Below are positions 26,201 through 34,445 of a DNA stretch of 64,000 nucleotides, in pieces. Origin of the DNA: Streptomyces naganishii JCM 4654 (GTDB lineage Bacteria; Actinomycetota; Actinomycetes; Streptomycetales; Streptomycetaceae). The translations under genes were made by a program, and so were the position numbers. The stretch spans positions 62,001 through 126,000 of the forward strand of contig NZ_BMVF01000001.1 of NCBI RefSeq assembly GCF_014650575.1. The letters are read 5' to 3'. Positions within the stretch are counted from its first letter, which is position 1; each line of letters starts with the position of its first letter. The notes below the pieces were generated by a model that worked only from the letters and a program-made list of their open reading frames with translations, ran no database searches and was not told the DNA's origin.

Positions 26201-27582
26201 GCTTCGAGCTGGAGTACGAGAACCTGCGCACCGCCCTGCGCCACGCCGTCACCGAGAAGGACGAGCAGGAGGCGCTCTGCCTGGTCCTGTCGCTGGTCTG
26301 GTACTGGCAGATGCGCGACCTGCGCATCGAGGCCCGCAACCTGTGCCGCGAGGTGATGGCGCTCGGCCCCGACCCGTTCGCCGAGCCCGTGCGCCGCGCC
26401 GAACCGGTGTGGGAGCGCTGCACGGACGTCCCGCCCCCGCTGAGCGGCGAACTGCTCGCCGAGGCCCGGCGCGGACTGCACCTGGCCCACCTCGCCTGCA
26501 TGGACACCGAGCTGGACGCCTGGCAGACGCCCGAGTCCCAGGCCAAGCTGCGCGTGATCACGCAGGTGTACGAGCCCGGCATGCCGCAGACCTGCCGGCC
26601 CCCGGGCCTGCTGTGGTTCTTCGCCGTGCTGCTCACCGAGGGCATGGACCGGATGCGCGCCATCATCGACGCCTGCGTCGAGACCTCACGGCGGACCCCG
26701 GGCTACGAGTGGGAGCTCGCCGGCACCCTCCAGATGCGCGCCAACATCCTCGCCAACCGCATCGAGTGGGCGGGCGACGCCACCCGCGACGCGGACGAGG
26801 CGCTGGAGATCTTCGAGCGCCTCGGGGACGACTGGGGCGCCGCCGAGGCGCTCTCCGCGCGCGGCGAGTCCTTCGAGCGCAAGGGCGAGTACGAGGCGGC
26901 CGCCGCCGACTTCCGCTCCGCCATCGAGCACGCCGAACGTCTCGGCGCCCACGCCCAGGCGGCGGTGCTCGGCGTCCGCCTCGGCGCCGTACTGCTGGAG
27001 ACGGGCGAGCCGGAGCGCGGCGAGCGGATGCTGCGCGACACCCTCGCCCAGGAGTACGGCACCGCCCACGAGGCGATGCCCATGGCCCGGCTGTTCCTGG
27101 CCGGCTGGCTGTCCCTGACCGGCCGCGTCTCCGAGGCCCGCGAGCAACTGCGGTTGCTGCGCCAGGAGTTCGGGATCTCCCACTTCGTCGTCTTCGACGC
27201 CTTCATCCTCGGCCAGGAGGCGTGGGTGGACAGCGTGGACGGCCGTCCCGAGGAGGCGCTGCTCAAGATCCGCCAGGCGCTCGGCCGGGCCGCCGACCCG
27301 CTGTCGCAGACCATCGCCCCGCACATGCGGCCCCTGTACCTGGTCATCGCGGCGACGGCGCTGGCCGCGCTGGACGGCGGCGGGCGCGCCGGTGACGCGG
27401 CCCGCTGCCTGGGCGCCGCCGAGGCGATGCTGCCCGCCGGTCATGTCGCCGGGACGATCGAGCGCGCGGTGCGCGAGCGCGCCGAGGCGGCCGTCCGGGC
27501 CGTACTCGACGACGAGGCTTTCGAGGCGGCGTACGCGCAGGGCGGTGGTCTCTCCCCCGGGGAGGCCACCGCCCTGGTCTGA
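23299..27582 (+). CDS. AfsR/SARP family regulator with BTAD, NB-ARC ATPase and TPR domains
   Basis: 1427 residues from the GTG at 23299. The order is an OmpR-like winged helix (about 1-90, RYRILGTTQAL...), a BTAD domain (about 97-240), a repetitive linker (241-590), a STAND ATPase with Walker A GPGGAGKT (about 625-632), Walker B LLLLDNCEH (about 710) and GLPLAIELAAARLRML (about 803), then a TPR-like C-terminal half. Such proteins activate antibiotic or transporter genes by binding phased direct repeats. An ATG at 23290 is possible, but ACAAT before the GTG suits a leaderless start. It converges with the DrrAB-like exporter, a likely target. Confidence 0.92.
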   Translation: MRYRILGTTQALRPDGTAVPVGGARLRALLTVLALRAGRTVPVGVLVEEVWDGDPPADATGALQALVGRLRRALGAHAVASAEGGYRLAAAADDIDLHRFERLAGEGLRALADGDPAKAAVVLDDALALWRGPALADLPDRTAEAARWETRHRDVRRARLAAALALGHAAQVLPDLTALCDTHPLDEPLQALRLRALRDAGRPAEALAAYEDVRHLLADRLGSDPGPELRALHEELLRPGDRDGRRVPGSPTVGHPSAGGHGSPAAGRFSAREPHTGAAPPPGPTATGTPRPREAAASAADTPAFATPPAPDAPGSAAPSGPGADGSSGSRAGEVSGSPVHGVSGSPARGAFGPSASAASGAPASGGSRPPADEASGPRAVGMSGAAAHGVSGSPARGAFGPSASGASGPSASGESRRPADEASGPRAGGISGSPFHGPFGSPADGAPGSPADGAPGSPADGVSEPSAQGVPGSPADGASGSPADGVSEPSAQGVPGSPADGAPGSPTYEAPGRSAHSVSGSPAHGVSEPPAPGASAPPAVHQPGARAVHSWPPAAAAASAPGASAQAPAPAEGEREQFSGAAGAPSSRPPSNIRARLTSFVGREDDIAAIRADLAGARLVTLLGPGGAGKTRLSQEVAEAVRPVPRDGVWLAELAPVDDPAAVPEAVLTAVGARETVLYGAGAEEMRVAVADRHDEPVERLVEHCSRRRVLLLLDNCEHVVDSAARLVEELLARCPHLTVLATSREPLGVPGELVRPVEPLPDPVALRLFAERGAAVRPGFRVDADEDTEAACAEICRRLDGLPLAIELAAARLRMLTPAQIAGRLDDRFRLLTSGSRTVLPRQQTLRAVVDWSWDLLDEDERYVLGRLSVFAGGCHLAAAEAVCGPAAFDALGSLVDKSLVVAAPAPDGEMRYRLLETVAEYAGERLDETGGRAEAERAHLTYYRELARTTDALLRGPGQATAIARFELEYENLRTALRHAVTEKDEQEALCLVLSLVWYWQMRDLRIEARNLCREVMALGPDPFAEPVRRAEPVWERCTDVPPPLSGELLAEARRGLHLAHLACMDTELDAWQTPESQAKLRVITQVYEPGMPQTCRPPGLLWFFAVLLTEGMDRMRAIIDACVETSRRTPGYEWELAGTLQMRANILANRIEWAGDATRDADEALEIFERLGDDWGAAEALSARGESFERKGEYEAAAADFRSAIEHAERLGAHAQAAVLGVRLGAVLLETGEPERGERMLRDTLAQEYGTAHEAMPMARLFLAGWLSLTGRVSEAREQLRLLRQEFGISHFVVFDAFILGQEAWVDSVDGRPEEALLKIRQALGRAADPLSQTIAPHMRPLYLVIAATALAALDGGGRAGDAARCLGAAEAMLPAGHVAGTIERAVRERAEAAVRAVLDDEAFEAAYAQGGGLSPGEATALV
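24319..24860 (+). repeat. In-frame 24-bp repeat array in the SARP linker
   Basis: Octapeptide variants of GSPADGAP/GSPARGAF are encoded by 24-bp units. Larger copies are spaced by multiples of 24: a block at 24319 recurs 144 bp later at 24463, and one at 24682 recurs 72 bp later at 24754. The array keeps the reading frame and separates the DNA-binding/BTAD half from the ATPase half. Copy number probably varies between strains. Confidence 0.75.
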
Positions 27583-27637
27583 CGTCCCTGCCGCACGGGG
27601 CCCGGTGCGCGGCGCACGCCGCACTCCTGGGTGAACG

Positions 27638-28465
27638 TCAGCTCTTCGTACGGAACTTGTGGATGGCGACCGGCGCCATCACCGCCGTGATCGCGGCCGA
27701 CCAGGCGAGCGTCACCCACAGGTCGTGCGCGACCGGGCCGCCCACCATCAGTCCGCGGGCCGAGTCGGCGAGCGTGGACAGCGGGTTGTAGTCGGTGAAC
27801 GACTGCAGCCAGCCCGGCATCGACTTGGTCGGCGCGAAGATCGACGAGCCGAACTGCAGCGGGAACAGCACCAGGAACCCCATCGCCTGCACGGACTGGG
27901 CGTTCTTGAGCACCACGCCGAGGGTCAGGAACACCCACATGATCGACGAGGCGAAGGCCGCGGACAGGGCCACGGTGGCCAGCAGCCCGCCCCAGTGGCT
28001 GATGTGGAAGCCGACCAGCACGGCGACCACCATCAGCACCGCCGTCGCGAACAGCATCCGCGCCAGCTCCACCGCGATCTTGGCGAACAGCACCGAGCCG
28101 CGCCCGATCGGCAGGGACCGGAAGCGGTCCATGACCCCGCTGTTGAAGTCCTGGCTGAAGCCGGTGCCGACGCCCTGCGACAGCGTCATGCTCATCATCG
28201 CGATCATGCCGGGGATGACGTACTGCACATAGCGGTCCTGACCACCGCCCAGGGCCAGCCCGATCGAGCCGCCGAAGACGTACACGAACAGCAGCGTGAA
28301 GACGACCGGCATCAGCAGCGCGTCGAACATGGACTCGGGGTCCTGGCGGATCCACAGCAGGTTGCGGCGGATCAGCGCGCCCGTGTGGCGCAGGTGGCCG
28401 CGCAGCGGGATCCGGGCGTCGGCCTTCACGCCGGCGGTGGGGACGGTGGCGGTGGCGGCGCTCAT
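27638..28465 (-). CDS. ABC-2 type exporter permease (DrrB-like)
   Basis: 275 residues with six hydrophobic helices. RRNLLWIRQDPESMFDALLMPVVFTLLF and the late FAPTKSMPGWLQSFTDYNPLS segment are typical of DrrB/ABC-2 drug export permeases. It forms the membrane channel for the ATPase encoded directly upstream; the two genes overlap by 4 bp (ATGA), which implies coupled translation. The substrate is likely a hydrophobic compound, by family analogy. Confidence 0.9.
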   Translation of the reverse strand: MSAATATVPTAGVKADARIPLRGHLRHTGALIRRNLLWIRQDPESMFDALLMPVVFTLLFVYVFGGSIGLALGGGQDRYVQYVIPGMIAMMSMTLSQGVGTGFSQDFNSGVMDRFRSLPIGRGSVLFAKIAVELARMLFATAVLMVVAVLVGFHISHWGGLLATVALSAAFASSIMWVFLTLGVVLKNAQSVQAMGFLVLFPLQFGSSIFAPTKSMPGWLQSFTDYNPLSTLADSARGLMVGGPVAHDLWVTLAWSAAITAVMAPVAIHKFRTKS

Positions 28466-29487
28466 ACGGCGACCTCCTCGCGGGACTCGGCGGGACGGGC
28501 TTCCTGCGGGGCACTGGCGCGGTGGCCGGTGAGGGACAGGAAGACCTCGTCCAGGCTGGGCAGTTCGGTGGTGATGGAGGCGATGGTGATGCCGCGCGCG
28601 GTGACCGCGCCGACCACCGCGGTCAGCTGCTCGTCGCTCAGGACCGGCACCAGCAGGGAGCCGGTCTCGGCGTCCACGGTGGTGGAGGCGAGCCCGGTGA
28701 TGCCCAGTTCGTCGAGCATCCCGGCGAGCGGGCTCAGCTCCCGGGCGTCGGCCGGCCGCACCCGCAGGGTCCGCCCGCCGACCTTCGCCTTCAGCTCCTC
28801 GATGCGGCCGCCGGCGATGACCTTGCCGCGGTCGACCACGGTCAGCTCCGAGGCGAGCTGCTCGGCCTCCTCCATGTACTGGGTGGTCAGCAGGACGGTC
28901 ACGCCGTCCCCGACCATCGCCTGGACCTCGTCCCACACCTCGTTGCGGGTGCGCGGGTCGAGTCCGGTGGTGGGCTCGTCCAGGAAGAGCACCGTGGGGC
29001 GCCCGATCATCGAGGCGGCCAGGTCGAGACGGCGCCGCATGCCGCCCGAGTACGTGCTCGCCGGGCGCCGGGCCGCGTCGGTGAGCGAGAACCGCTCGAG
29101 CAGCTCGTCGGCGCGGGCGCGGGCGTCCTTGCGGGACAGGTCCAGCAGCCGCCCGATCATGTACAGGTTCTCCCAGCCGGGCAGCTTCTCGTCGACCGAG
29201 GCGTACTGGCCGGTGAGGCCGATGACCCGGCGCAGCTGCCGGGGCTGGCGCACGACGTCGTAGCCGGCGACGGTGGCGTGCCCCGAGTCCGGGGCCAGCA
29301 GGGTGGACAGGATGCGTACGAGGGTGGTCTTGCCGGCGCCGTTCGGTCCGAGCACGCCCATCACGGTGCCCTCGCGCACATCGAGGTCCACGCCGTCCAG
29401 CGCCCTGGTCTCGCCGTAGTGCTTGACCAGCCCCCGTACGGTCACGGCGTTGCGTCCGCCGTCAGGGTTGTTGTCGTTTCGCGTCAT
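28462..29487 (-). CDS. ABC exporter ATP-binding protein (DrrA-like)
   Basis: 341 residues. Walker A GPNGAGKT (about 47-54), signature YSGGMRRRLDLA, and Walker B VLFLDEPTTGLDPRTR are all intact. A C-terminal DrrA-type domain (about 240-341) follows. It powers export through the DrrB-like permease. The ATG at 29487 lacks a Shine-Dalgarno. GACCGT seven nt upstream could be a weak -10 of a leaderless promoter, and the heptamer array begins 9 bp before that hexamer. Confidence 0.92.
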   Translation of the reverse strand: MTRNDNNPDGGRNAVTVRGLVKHYGETRALDGVDLDVREGTVMGVLGPNGAGKTTLVRILSTLLAPDSGHATVAGYDVVRQPRQLRRVIGLTGQYASVDEKLPGWENLYMIGRLLDLSRKDARARADELLERFSLTDAARRPASTYSGGMRRRLDLAASMIGRPTVLFLDEPTTGLDPRTRNEVWDEVQAMVGDGVTVLLTTQYMEEAEQLASELTVVDRGKVIAGGRIEELKAKVGGRTLRVRPADARELSPLAGMLDELGITGLASTTVDAETGSLLVPVLSDEQLTAVVGAVTARGITIASITTELPSLDEVFLSLTGHRASAPQEARPAESREEVAV

Positions 29488-29509
29488 GGGGAAGACGGTC
29501 GCACCCCCC

Positions 29510-29615
29510 ACCGACAAACCACCGACAGTCCACCGACAAGGCCACCGACAAACCACCGACACCGACAAGGCCACCGACACCGACAAGGCCGCCGACACTG
29601 ACAAGGCCGCCGACA
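29510..29615 (-). promoter_or_regulatory. Array of ACCGACA (TGTCGGT) heptamers, candidate SARP operator
   Basis: The plus-strand heptamer ACCGACA starts at 29510, 29521, 29532, 29544, 29555, 29561, 29573 and 29579, with one-base variants at 29591, 29597 and 29609. Most steps are 11 or 12 bp, so the copies face one side of the helix. SARP proteins are known to bind heptamer direct repeats at 11-bp spacing just upstream of the -10. The last copy lies 9 bp before GACCGT and 22 bp before the exporter ATG. The neighbouring SARP gene is the obvious candidate binder. No convincing coding reading exists here. Confidence 0.6.
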
Positions 29616-29700
29616 ACACGGCGACGACCACCGCGACCACCAATTGAGGAACCACGACGGCGCCCAACCCCCTCCGCGAGAGCGGCGCCGGCTCAGGCGC

Positions 29701-29745
29701 AAAAAAAGGGCAGCCCGCCGACGGGGGATGATCGGCGGGCTGCCC
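29701..29745 (-). terminator. Rho-independent terminator of panB
   Basis: A 14-bp perfect stem (29708-29721 with 29732-29745, 10-nt loop) is followed on the minus strand by seven U residues (AAAAAAA at 29701-29707). It lies 49 bp beyond the panB stop. It is the most classical terminator in the window, where U-tracts are otherwise absent. Confidence 0.85.
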
Positions 29746-29794
29746 GTGGTACCGCTGTGGCTACAAGGGCCGGCGAGACCGGCGAACGGGTGAC

Positions 29795-30661
29795 CTAGTG
29801 GACCGAGTGCTCCTCGAGCGGGAAGGTCCCGCCGACGACGTCCTCGGCGAAGGCCCTGGCCGCGTCGCCCATGACCGTGCGCAGGTCGGCGTACTTCTTG
29901 ACGAACTTCGGCACCCGCCCGCCGGTCAGCCCCATCATGTCGGTCCACACCAGGACCTGGGCGTCCGTCTCGGGGCCCGCGCCGATGCCTACGGTCGGGA
30001 TGTGCAGCACGCGCGTCACCTCGGCGGCCAGCTCGGCCGGCACCAGCTCCAGGACCACCGCGAACGCGCCCGCGTCCTGCACGGCCTTGGCGTCCCGCAG
30101 CAGCTGCGCGGCCGCCTCCTCGCCGCGGCCCTGGACGCGGTAGCCCATGGCGTTGACGGACTGCGGGGTCAGGCCGATGTGGGCCATGACGGGGATGCCG
30201 GACTCCACCAGCAGGCGGATCTGCTCGTGCGAGCGCTCGCCGCCCTCCAGCTTCACCGCGCCGACGCCCGCCTCCTTCACCAGCCGGGTCGCCGAGCGCA
30301 GCGCCTGCACCGGGCCCTCCTGGTACGAACCGAAGGGGAGGTCGCCGACGATCAGGGCGCGCTTGGTGCCGCGCACCACCGCGGCGGACAGCACGGTCAT
30401 CTCGTCGAGGGTGACGGGCACGGTGGTGTCGTACCCGAGGTGGCAGTTGCCCGCGGAGTCTCCGACGAGCATCACCGGGATGCCGGCCTCGTCGAAGACG
30501 GAGGCGGTCATCGCGTCGTAGGCGGTGAGCATGGGCCACTTCTCGCCGCGTTCCTTGGCGAGGGCGATGTCACGGACGGTGATCCGGCGCGTGCCCTTGC
30601 CCCCGTACAGCGCCTTGCTGCCGTCGGAGGGCGTCGTCTGGGCAGCCGAAAGCTGCGTCAT
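29795..30661 (-). CDS. panB: 3-methyl-2-oxobutanoate hydroxymethyltransferase
   Basis: 288 residues of PanB, the first step of pantothenate synthesis (ketoisovalerate plus methylene-THF to ketopantoate). Diagnostic segments are MLTAYDAMTASVFDEAGI, VGDSAGNCHLGYDTT (Mg-binding Asp), GDLPFGSYQ, VKLEGG and GAGPETDAQVLVWTDMMGL. The ATG at 30661 has GGAG about 9 nt upstream; TTG at 30667 is an alternative. It is transcribed divergently from the DHA2 exporter and ended by a clear terminator. Confidence 0.95.
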   Translation of the reverse strand: MTQLSAAQTTPSDGSKALYGGKGTRRITVRDIALAKERGEKWPMLTAYDAMTASVFDEAGIPVMLVGDSAGNCHLGYDTTVPVTLDEMTVLSAAVVRGTKRALIVGDLPFGSYQEGPVQALRSATRLVKEAGVGAVKLEGGERSHEQIRLLVESGIPVMAHIGLTPQSVNAMGYRVQGRGEEAAAQLLRDAKAVQDAGAFAVVLELVPAELAAEVTRVLHIPTVGIGAGPETDAQVLVWTDMMGLTGGRVPKFVKKYADLRTVMGDAARAFAEDVVGGTFPLEEHSVH

Positions 30662-30836
30662 TCCCAACAGCTCCTTCTGTCATCTCGAGGCGCCCTGACG
30701 GCGTCCCCGGACTCGGCTCCATGGTGGCACCTCGTGCCGTCCGCTGCCAGGGGGCCCGTACGGGGGTGTGCTCAAGATCTCGGCGGGTCCCGCCGGAGCG
30801 AAGCGGCTCCGGGCACGTAAGATCTGAGTAAAGGAT

Positions 30837-30865
30837 TTCCGATACGAGACGGTCTCGTATCGGAA
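30837..30865 (+). promoter_or_regulatory. Perfect 29-bp TetR-type operator
   Basis: TTCCGATACGAGA and its exact complement flank a CGG spacer (13-bp arms). The site overlaps the expected -35/spacer of the DHA2 gene, whose -10 (TAGGCT, 30872-30877) lies 7 nt before the ATG at 30885. The TetR gene just downstream of the transporter is the probable ligand-responsive repressor. Confidence 0.8.
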
Positions 30866-30884
30866 GTGGCATAGGCTTCCGGAC

Positions 30885-32474
30885 ATGACTACACCTGCCG
30901 CATCCGCCCACCGGATTCCGGAAGCGGTGCACCGCCGCCGCTGGGCGATCCTCGGCGTCCTGATGCTGAGCCTGCTGATAGTGGTGCTCGACAACTCGAT
31001 CCTGAACGTCGCCATCAAGACCATCTCGACGCCGGCCCCCACCGGCCTCGGCGCCACGCAGAGCGAGCTCGAGTGGGCGATCAACGCCTACACCCTCGTC
31101 TTCGCCGGTCTGCTGTTCACCGCCGGCCTCATCGGCGACCGGCTGGGCCGCAAGAAGGTCCTGCTCGGCGGACTGGTGATCTTCGGCGCCGGTTCCGCGC
31201 TGGCCGCCGAGTCCGGCTCGCCGGCCCAGTTGATCGCCTTCCGCGCCCTGATGGCCCTCGGCGCCGCCTTCGTCATGCCGGCCACCCTCGCCGTGCTGAT
31301 GAACGTCTTCGAGCGCGAGGAGCAGCCCAAGGCCATCGGCATCTGGGCCGGCGGCGTCGGCCTCGCCATCGCCATCGGCCCGATCACCGGCGGCCTGCTG
31401 CTCGACCACTTCTGGTGGGGCTCGGTCTTCCTGATCAACGTGCCGATCGTGATCATCGCGCTGGCGCTGATGGTGTGGCTGGTTCCCGACTCCCGCGACC
31501 CGAGGCCGGGACGCGTCGACCCGCTCGGCGTGGTGCTGTCCGTCGTCGGCCTGGTCCTGCTGGTCTACGGCATCATCAAGGGCGGCGAGCTCGCCGACTT
31601 CACCAACGGGACCGTGCTCGCGACCATCGCGGCCGGCGTGGTCGTCCTCGCCGCCTTCGTGATCTTCGAGAAGCGCAGCGACCACCCGTCCCTGGACGTC
31701 TCGTACTTCAAGAACAAGGTCTTCTCGGCCGCCATGAGCGCCATCGCGCTGGTGTTCTTCGCCCTGATGGGTGTCACGTTCTTCTCGGTCTTCTACACCC
31801 AGAGCGTGCGCGGCTACTCGCCGCTGGAGTCCGGTCTGCTGATGCTGCCGCTCGCCGCCGCGCAGATGATCTTCGCGCCCCGCGCCCGGCTGGTCGTCGA
31901 CCGCTTCGGCAACAAGGCCACCACCACCGCGGGCCTGCTGGTCATCGCCGCCACGCTGGCCTCCTTCGCCGCCTTCGAGGCGGACACCCCCATCTGGATC
32001 CTGGAGGTCATCTTCTTCCTGATGGGCGCCGGCATGGCCCACATCATGACGCCGACCAGTGTCGTGATCATGCAGGCCCTGCCCCGCGAGAAGGCCGGCT
32101 CGGCCTCCGCGCTCAGCAACACCTTCCGCCAGGTCGGCGGCGCGCTGGGCATCGCCGTCCTCGGCTCGGTGCTCTCCACCGCCTACCGCAACGGCATCGA
32201 GGGCAAGCTCGGCCTGCTGCCGCCGGGCCTGCGCGGCACGGCCGGCGAGTCCATCGAGGCCACCCTCGGCGTCGCCGCCAAGCTCGGCCCGCGCGGCCAG
32301 GCGCTGGTCGGCCCCGCCAACGACTCCTTCCTGCACGCCATGCACGTCACCGCCCTGTGGGGGACCGGGGTCGCCCTGGTCGGCGCGGTCGTGGTGGCCG
32401 TCTTCCTGCCGGGCAAGGCGCCCGCGTCCGAAAAGGGCAAGGAGGAGCCGGAGCTTGTAGCGGCGGTCGAGTAG
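30885..32474 (+). CDS. DHA2 family (EmrB/QacA-like) MFS drug exporter
   Basis: 529 residues with 14 predicted helices. Helix 1 carries [15 protein letters not shown], the DHA2 signature. The loop [13 protein letters not shown] is MFS motif A, and [23 protein letters not shown] is motif C, the antiporter motif. It exports toxic compounds by proton antiport. A leaderless promoter is likely. It is followed 76 bp later by a TetR regulator and preceded by a palindromic operator, which makes a simple drug-inducible unit. Confidence 0.92.
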   Translation: MTTPAASAHRIPEAVHRRRWAILGVLMLSLLIVVLDNSILNVAIKTISTPAPTGLGATQSELEWAINAYTLVFAGLLFTAGLIGDRLGRKKVLLGGLVIFGAGSALAAESGSPAQLIAFRALMALGAAFVMPATLAVLMNVFEREEQPKAIGIWAGGVGLAIAIGPITGGLLLDHFWWGSVFLINVPIVIIALALMVWLVPDSRDPRPGRVDPLGVVLSVVGLVLLVYGIIKGGELADFTNGTVLATIAAGVVVLAAFVIFEKRSDHPSLDVSYFKNKVFSAAMSAIALVFFALMGVTFFSVFYTQSVRGYSPLESGLLMLPLAAAQMIFAPRARLVVDRFGNKATTTAGLLVIAATLASFAAFEADTPIWILEVIFFLMGAGMAHIMTPTSVVIMQALPREKAGSASALSNTFRQVGGALGIAVLGSVLSTAYRNGIEGKLGLLPPGLRGTAGESIEATLGVAAKLGPRGQALVGPANDSFLHAMHVTALWGTGVALVGAVVVAVFLPGKAPASEKGKEEPELVAAVE

Positions 32475-32550
32475 CCACCGGCAAGGTGTGGTCAACGGGG
32501 GCGGAGCAGCAGGGGGGACAATCTCCCTGTACGACGAAAGGACGTCCCAA

Positions 32551-33189
32551 GTGAGCCTTGCCGACAGTGAGCGCCGGGCCGCTCCCGAGGCCCAGGCCCC
32601 CGCCCGGGGCCGCCCGCGGAGCGAAGCGGTGGAACGCGCCATCGTCGAGGGCGTGATGAAGCTGCTGGAGGAAGGCGTACCGCTCGCCGAACTCTCCATA
32701 GAGCGCATCGCCCGCACCGCGGGCGTCGGCAAGGCCACCATCTACCGCCGCTGGAGCGGCAAGGAGGAACTGTTCGTCGACGTCGTGCGGGCCGCCGAGC
32801 CCGCCGACCCCGAACTGCCCGGCACCTCCATGCGCGACGACCTCGTCGCCCTGCTGGAACAACTGCGCAGGCGCGGCCTGGTCAGCCGCTCCTCCGCGAT
32901 CCTGCACAACGTCTACGCCCAGATGAAGTCGAGCCCCAAGCTCTGGTGCGCCTACGACGCCACCGTCGTCGAGCCGCGGCGCAGGCTCCAGATCGAGATC
33001 CTGCGCCGCGGGCAGCGCAACGGCGAACTGCGCACCGACATCGACGTCCAGGTGCTCAACGACATCTTTGTGGGCCCCATGCTCGTGCGCAGCGTCATGC
33101 GCCGGGACGCCGACCTGCCCGAGGGCCTGGCCGAGCAGATCGTGGACGCGGTGCTCGACGGACTACGCCCAGTCAGCTCCTCCTCGTAG
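32551..33189 (+). CDS. TetR/AcrR family repressor of the DHA2 exporter
   Basis: 212 residues from the GTG at 32551 (GAAAGGA upstream). The N-terminal HTH reads IERIARTAGVGKATIYRRWSGKEELF (about residues 50-75), a textbook TetR helix-turn-helix. The C-terminal ligand domain resembles the TetR_C group with ILRRGQRNGELRTDIDVQVL. It probably binds the palindrome at 30837-30865 and senses an exporter substrate. That pairing is inferred from position. Confidence 0.9.
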   Translation: MSLADSERRAAPEAQAPARGRPRSEAVERAIVEGVMKLLEEGVPLAELSIERIARTAGVGKATIYRRWSGKEELFVDVVRAAEPADPELPGTSMRDDLVALLEQLRRRGLVSRSSAILHNVYAQMKSSPKLWCAYDATVVEPRRRLQIEILRRGQRNGELRTDIDVQVLNDIFVGPMLVRSVMRRDADLPEGLAEQIVDAVLDGLRPVSSSS

Positions 33190-33386
33190 GGCTCGGATCG
33201 CCCCGCCGTAATGTGCGCGTTCCGTCACAGACCATGATCCAGGCGGCGCAACCGGAACCCGGCGTGCCGACGCTTTCGTCCTCCTGCGAGTACGGCCGTC
33301 ATGGACGGCGGGGACGGAGCCGATCATCCCCTAGGGTCGTGAACCAGGGGGCGAACGGTGTGCACGGCAGGCAGTGAGGCGACGGT

Positions 33387-34436
33387 ATGGCGCAGCAGGC
33401 TTACACGACGGAGACGGACGGCGGCGGCTCGGGGTCCGGGCGGCCAGGATCCCGGCTTCGGCGCCTGCTGAACCGCTTCCTGTCCGGCTGGCGCGGCGAC
33501 CCGCGGATCTGGCGCCGGGGCGTGCTGCTCGCCGCGGTCGCGGTCGTCCTGGCCCTGGTGATGGCGCTGCACTCGCGCATCCCCAACCGGGTCGGCAACC
33601 TCGGCAGTCTCACCGAGACCTTCCTGCCCTGGCTCGGCCTGCTCATCCCGCTGCTGCTCGTGGGGGCGCTGGTGCGCAGGTCGGCGACCGCGCTGATCGC
33701 GGTGGTGCTGCCCGCGATCGTCTGGCTGAACCTCTTCGGCGGTCTGCTCACCGACAAGACGGCCGGCGGCGGCGACCTGATGGTGGCCACGCACAACGTC
33801 AACGCCGACAACCCCGACCCCTCCGGCACCGCCCGCGAGGTGGCCGCCGCCGGCGCCGATGTGCTGGCCCTCGAGGAGCTGAAGGCCTCCGCCGTCCCGG
33901 TCTACGAGAGCGCGCTCGCGTCGGCGTACAAGTACCACTCGGTGCAGGGCACGGTCGGGCTGTGGAGCAAGTACCCGCTCGCCGACGTGCATTCGGTCGA
34001 CATCCGGCTGGGCTGGACCCGGGCGATGCGCGCCACCGTGAGCACACCCGAGGGCCCGGTCGCGGTCTACGTCGCCCACATGCCCTCGGTGCGGGTGAAG
34101 ATGAACGCCGGGTTCACCGCCGCGCAGCGCGACCAGAGCGCCGACGCGCTCGGCGAGGCGATCGCCGCCGAGCGGCAGCCCCGGGTGATCCTGCTCGGTG
34201 ACCTCAACGGCACCATGAACGACCGCTCGCTCAACGCCGTGACCTCCCAGATGCGTTCCACCCAGGGCGCGGTGGGCAGCGGCTTCGGGTTCAGCTGGCC
34301 GGCGTCCTTCCCGATGGCCCGCATCGACCAGATCATGGTCAAGGGCGTAGAACCGGTCAGCTCCTGGACCCTGCCCAGCACCGGCAGCGACCACCTTCCG
34401 GTCGCGGCCCGTGTGAACGTCGGTTCCACGTCGTAG
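33387..34436 (+). CDS. Membrane-anchored endonuclease/exonuclease/phosphatase (EEP) family protein
   Basis: 349 residues. Three hydrophobic helices (about 46-62, 75-92, 96-116) precede an extracytoplasmic EEP domain. Its catalytic set is visible: THNVNADN, LEELKAS (Glu), GDLNGTMND (Asp/Asn), RIDQIMV and GSDHLPVAA (Asp-His). Such proteins hydrolyse phosphodiesters or phosphomonoesters; the substrate is unknown. The 197-bp upstream gap has no gene. The methyltransferase gene follows after 9 bp. Confidence 0.85.
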   Translation: MAQQAYTTETDGGGSGSGRPGSRLRRLLNRFLSGWRGDPRIWRRGVLLAAVAVVLALVMALHSRIPNRVGNLGSLTETFLPWLGLLIPLLLVGALVRRSATALIAVVLPAIVWLNLFGGLLTDKTAGGGDLMVATHNVNADNPDPSGTAREVAAAGADVLALEELKASAVPVYESALASAYKYHSVQGTVGLWSKYPLADVHSVDIRLGWTRAMRATVSTPEGPVAVYVAHMPSVRVKMNAGFTAAQRDQSADALGEAIAAERQPRVILLGDLNGTMNDRSLNAVTSQMRSTQGAVGSGFGFSWPASFPMARIDQIMVKGVEPVSSWTLPSTGSDHLPVAARVNVGSTS

Positions 34437-34445
34437 CGTTGGCCG

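Noticed and set aside
29423..29647. Small plus-strand ORF rich in TDK repeats
   Set aside because: It is the translation of the heptamer array; it has no ribosome site and runs antisense through the start of the exporter ATPase.
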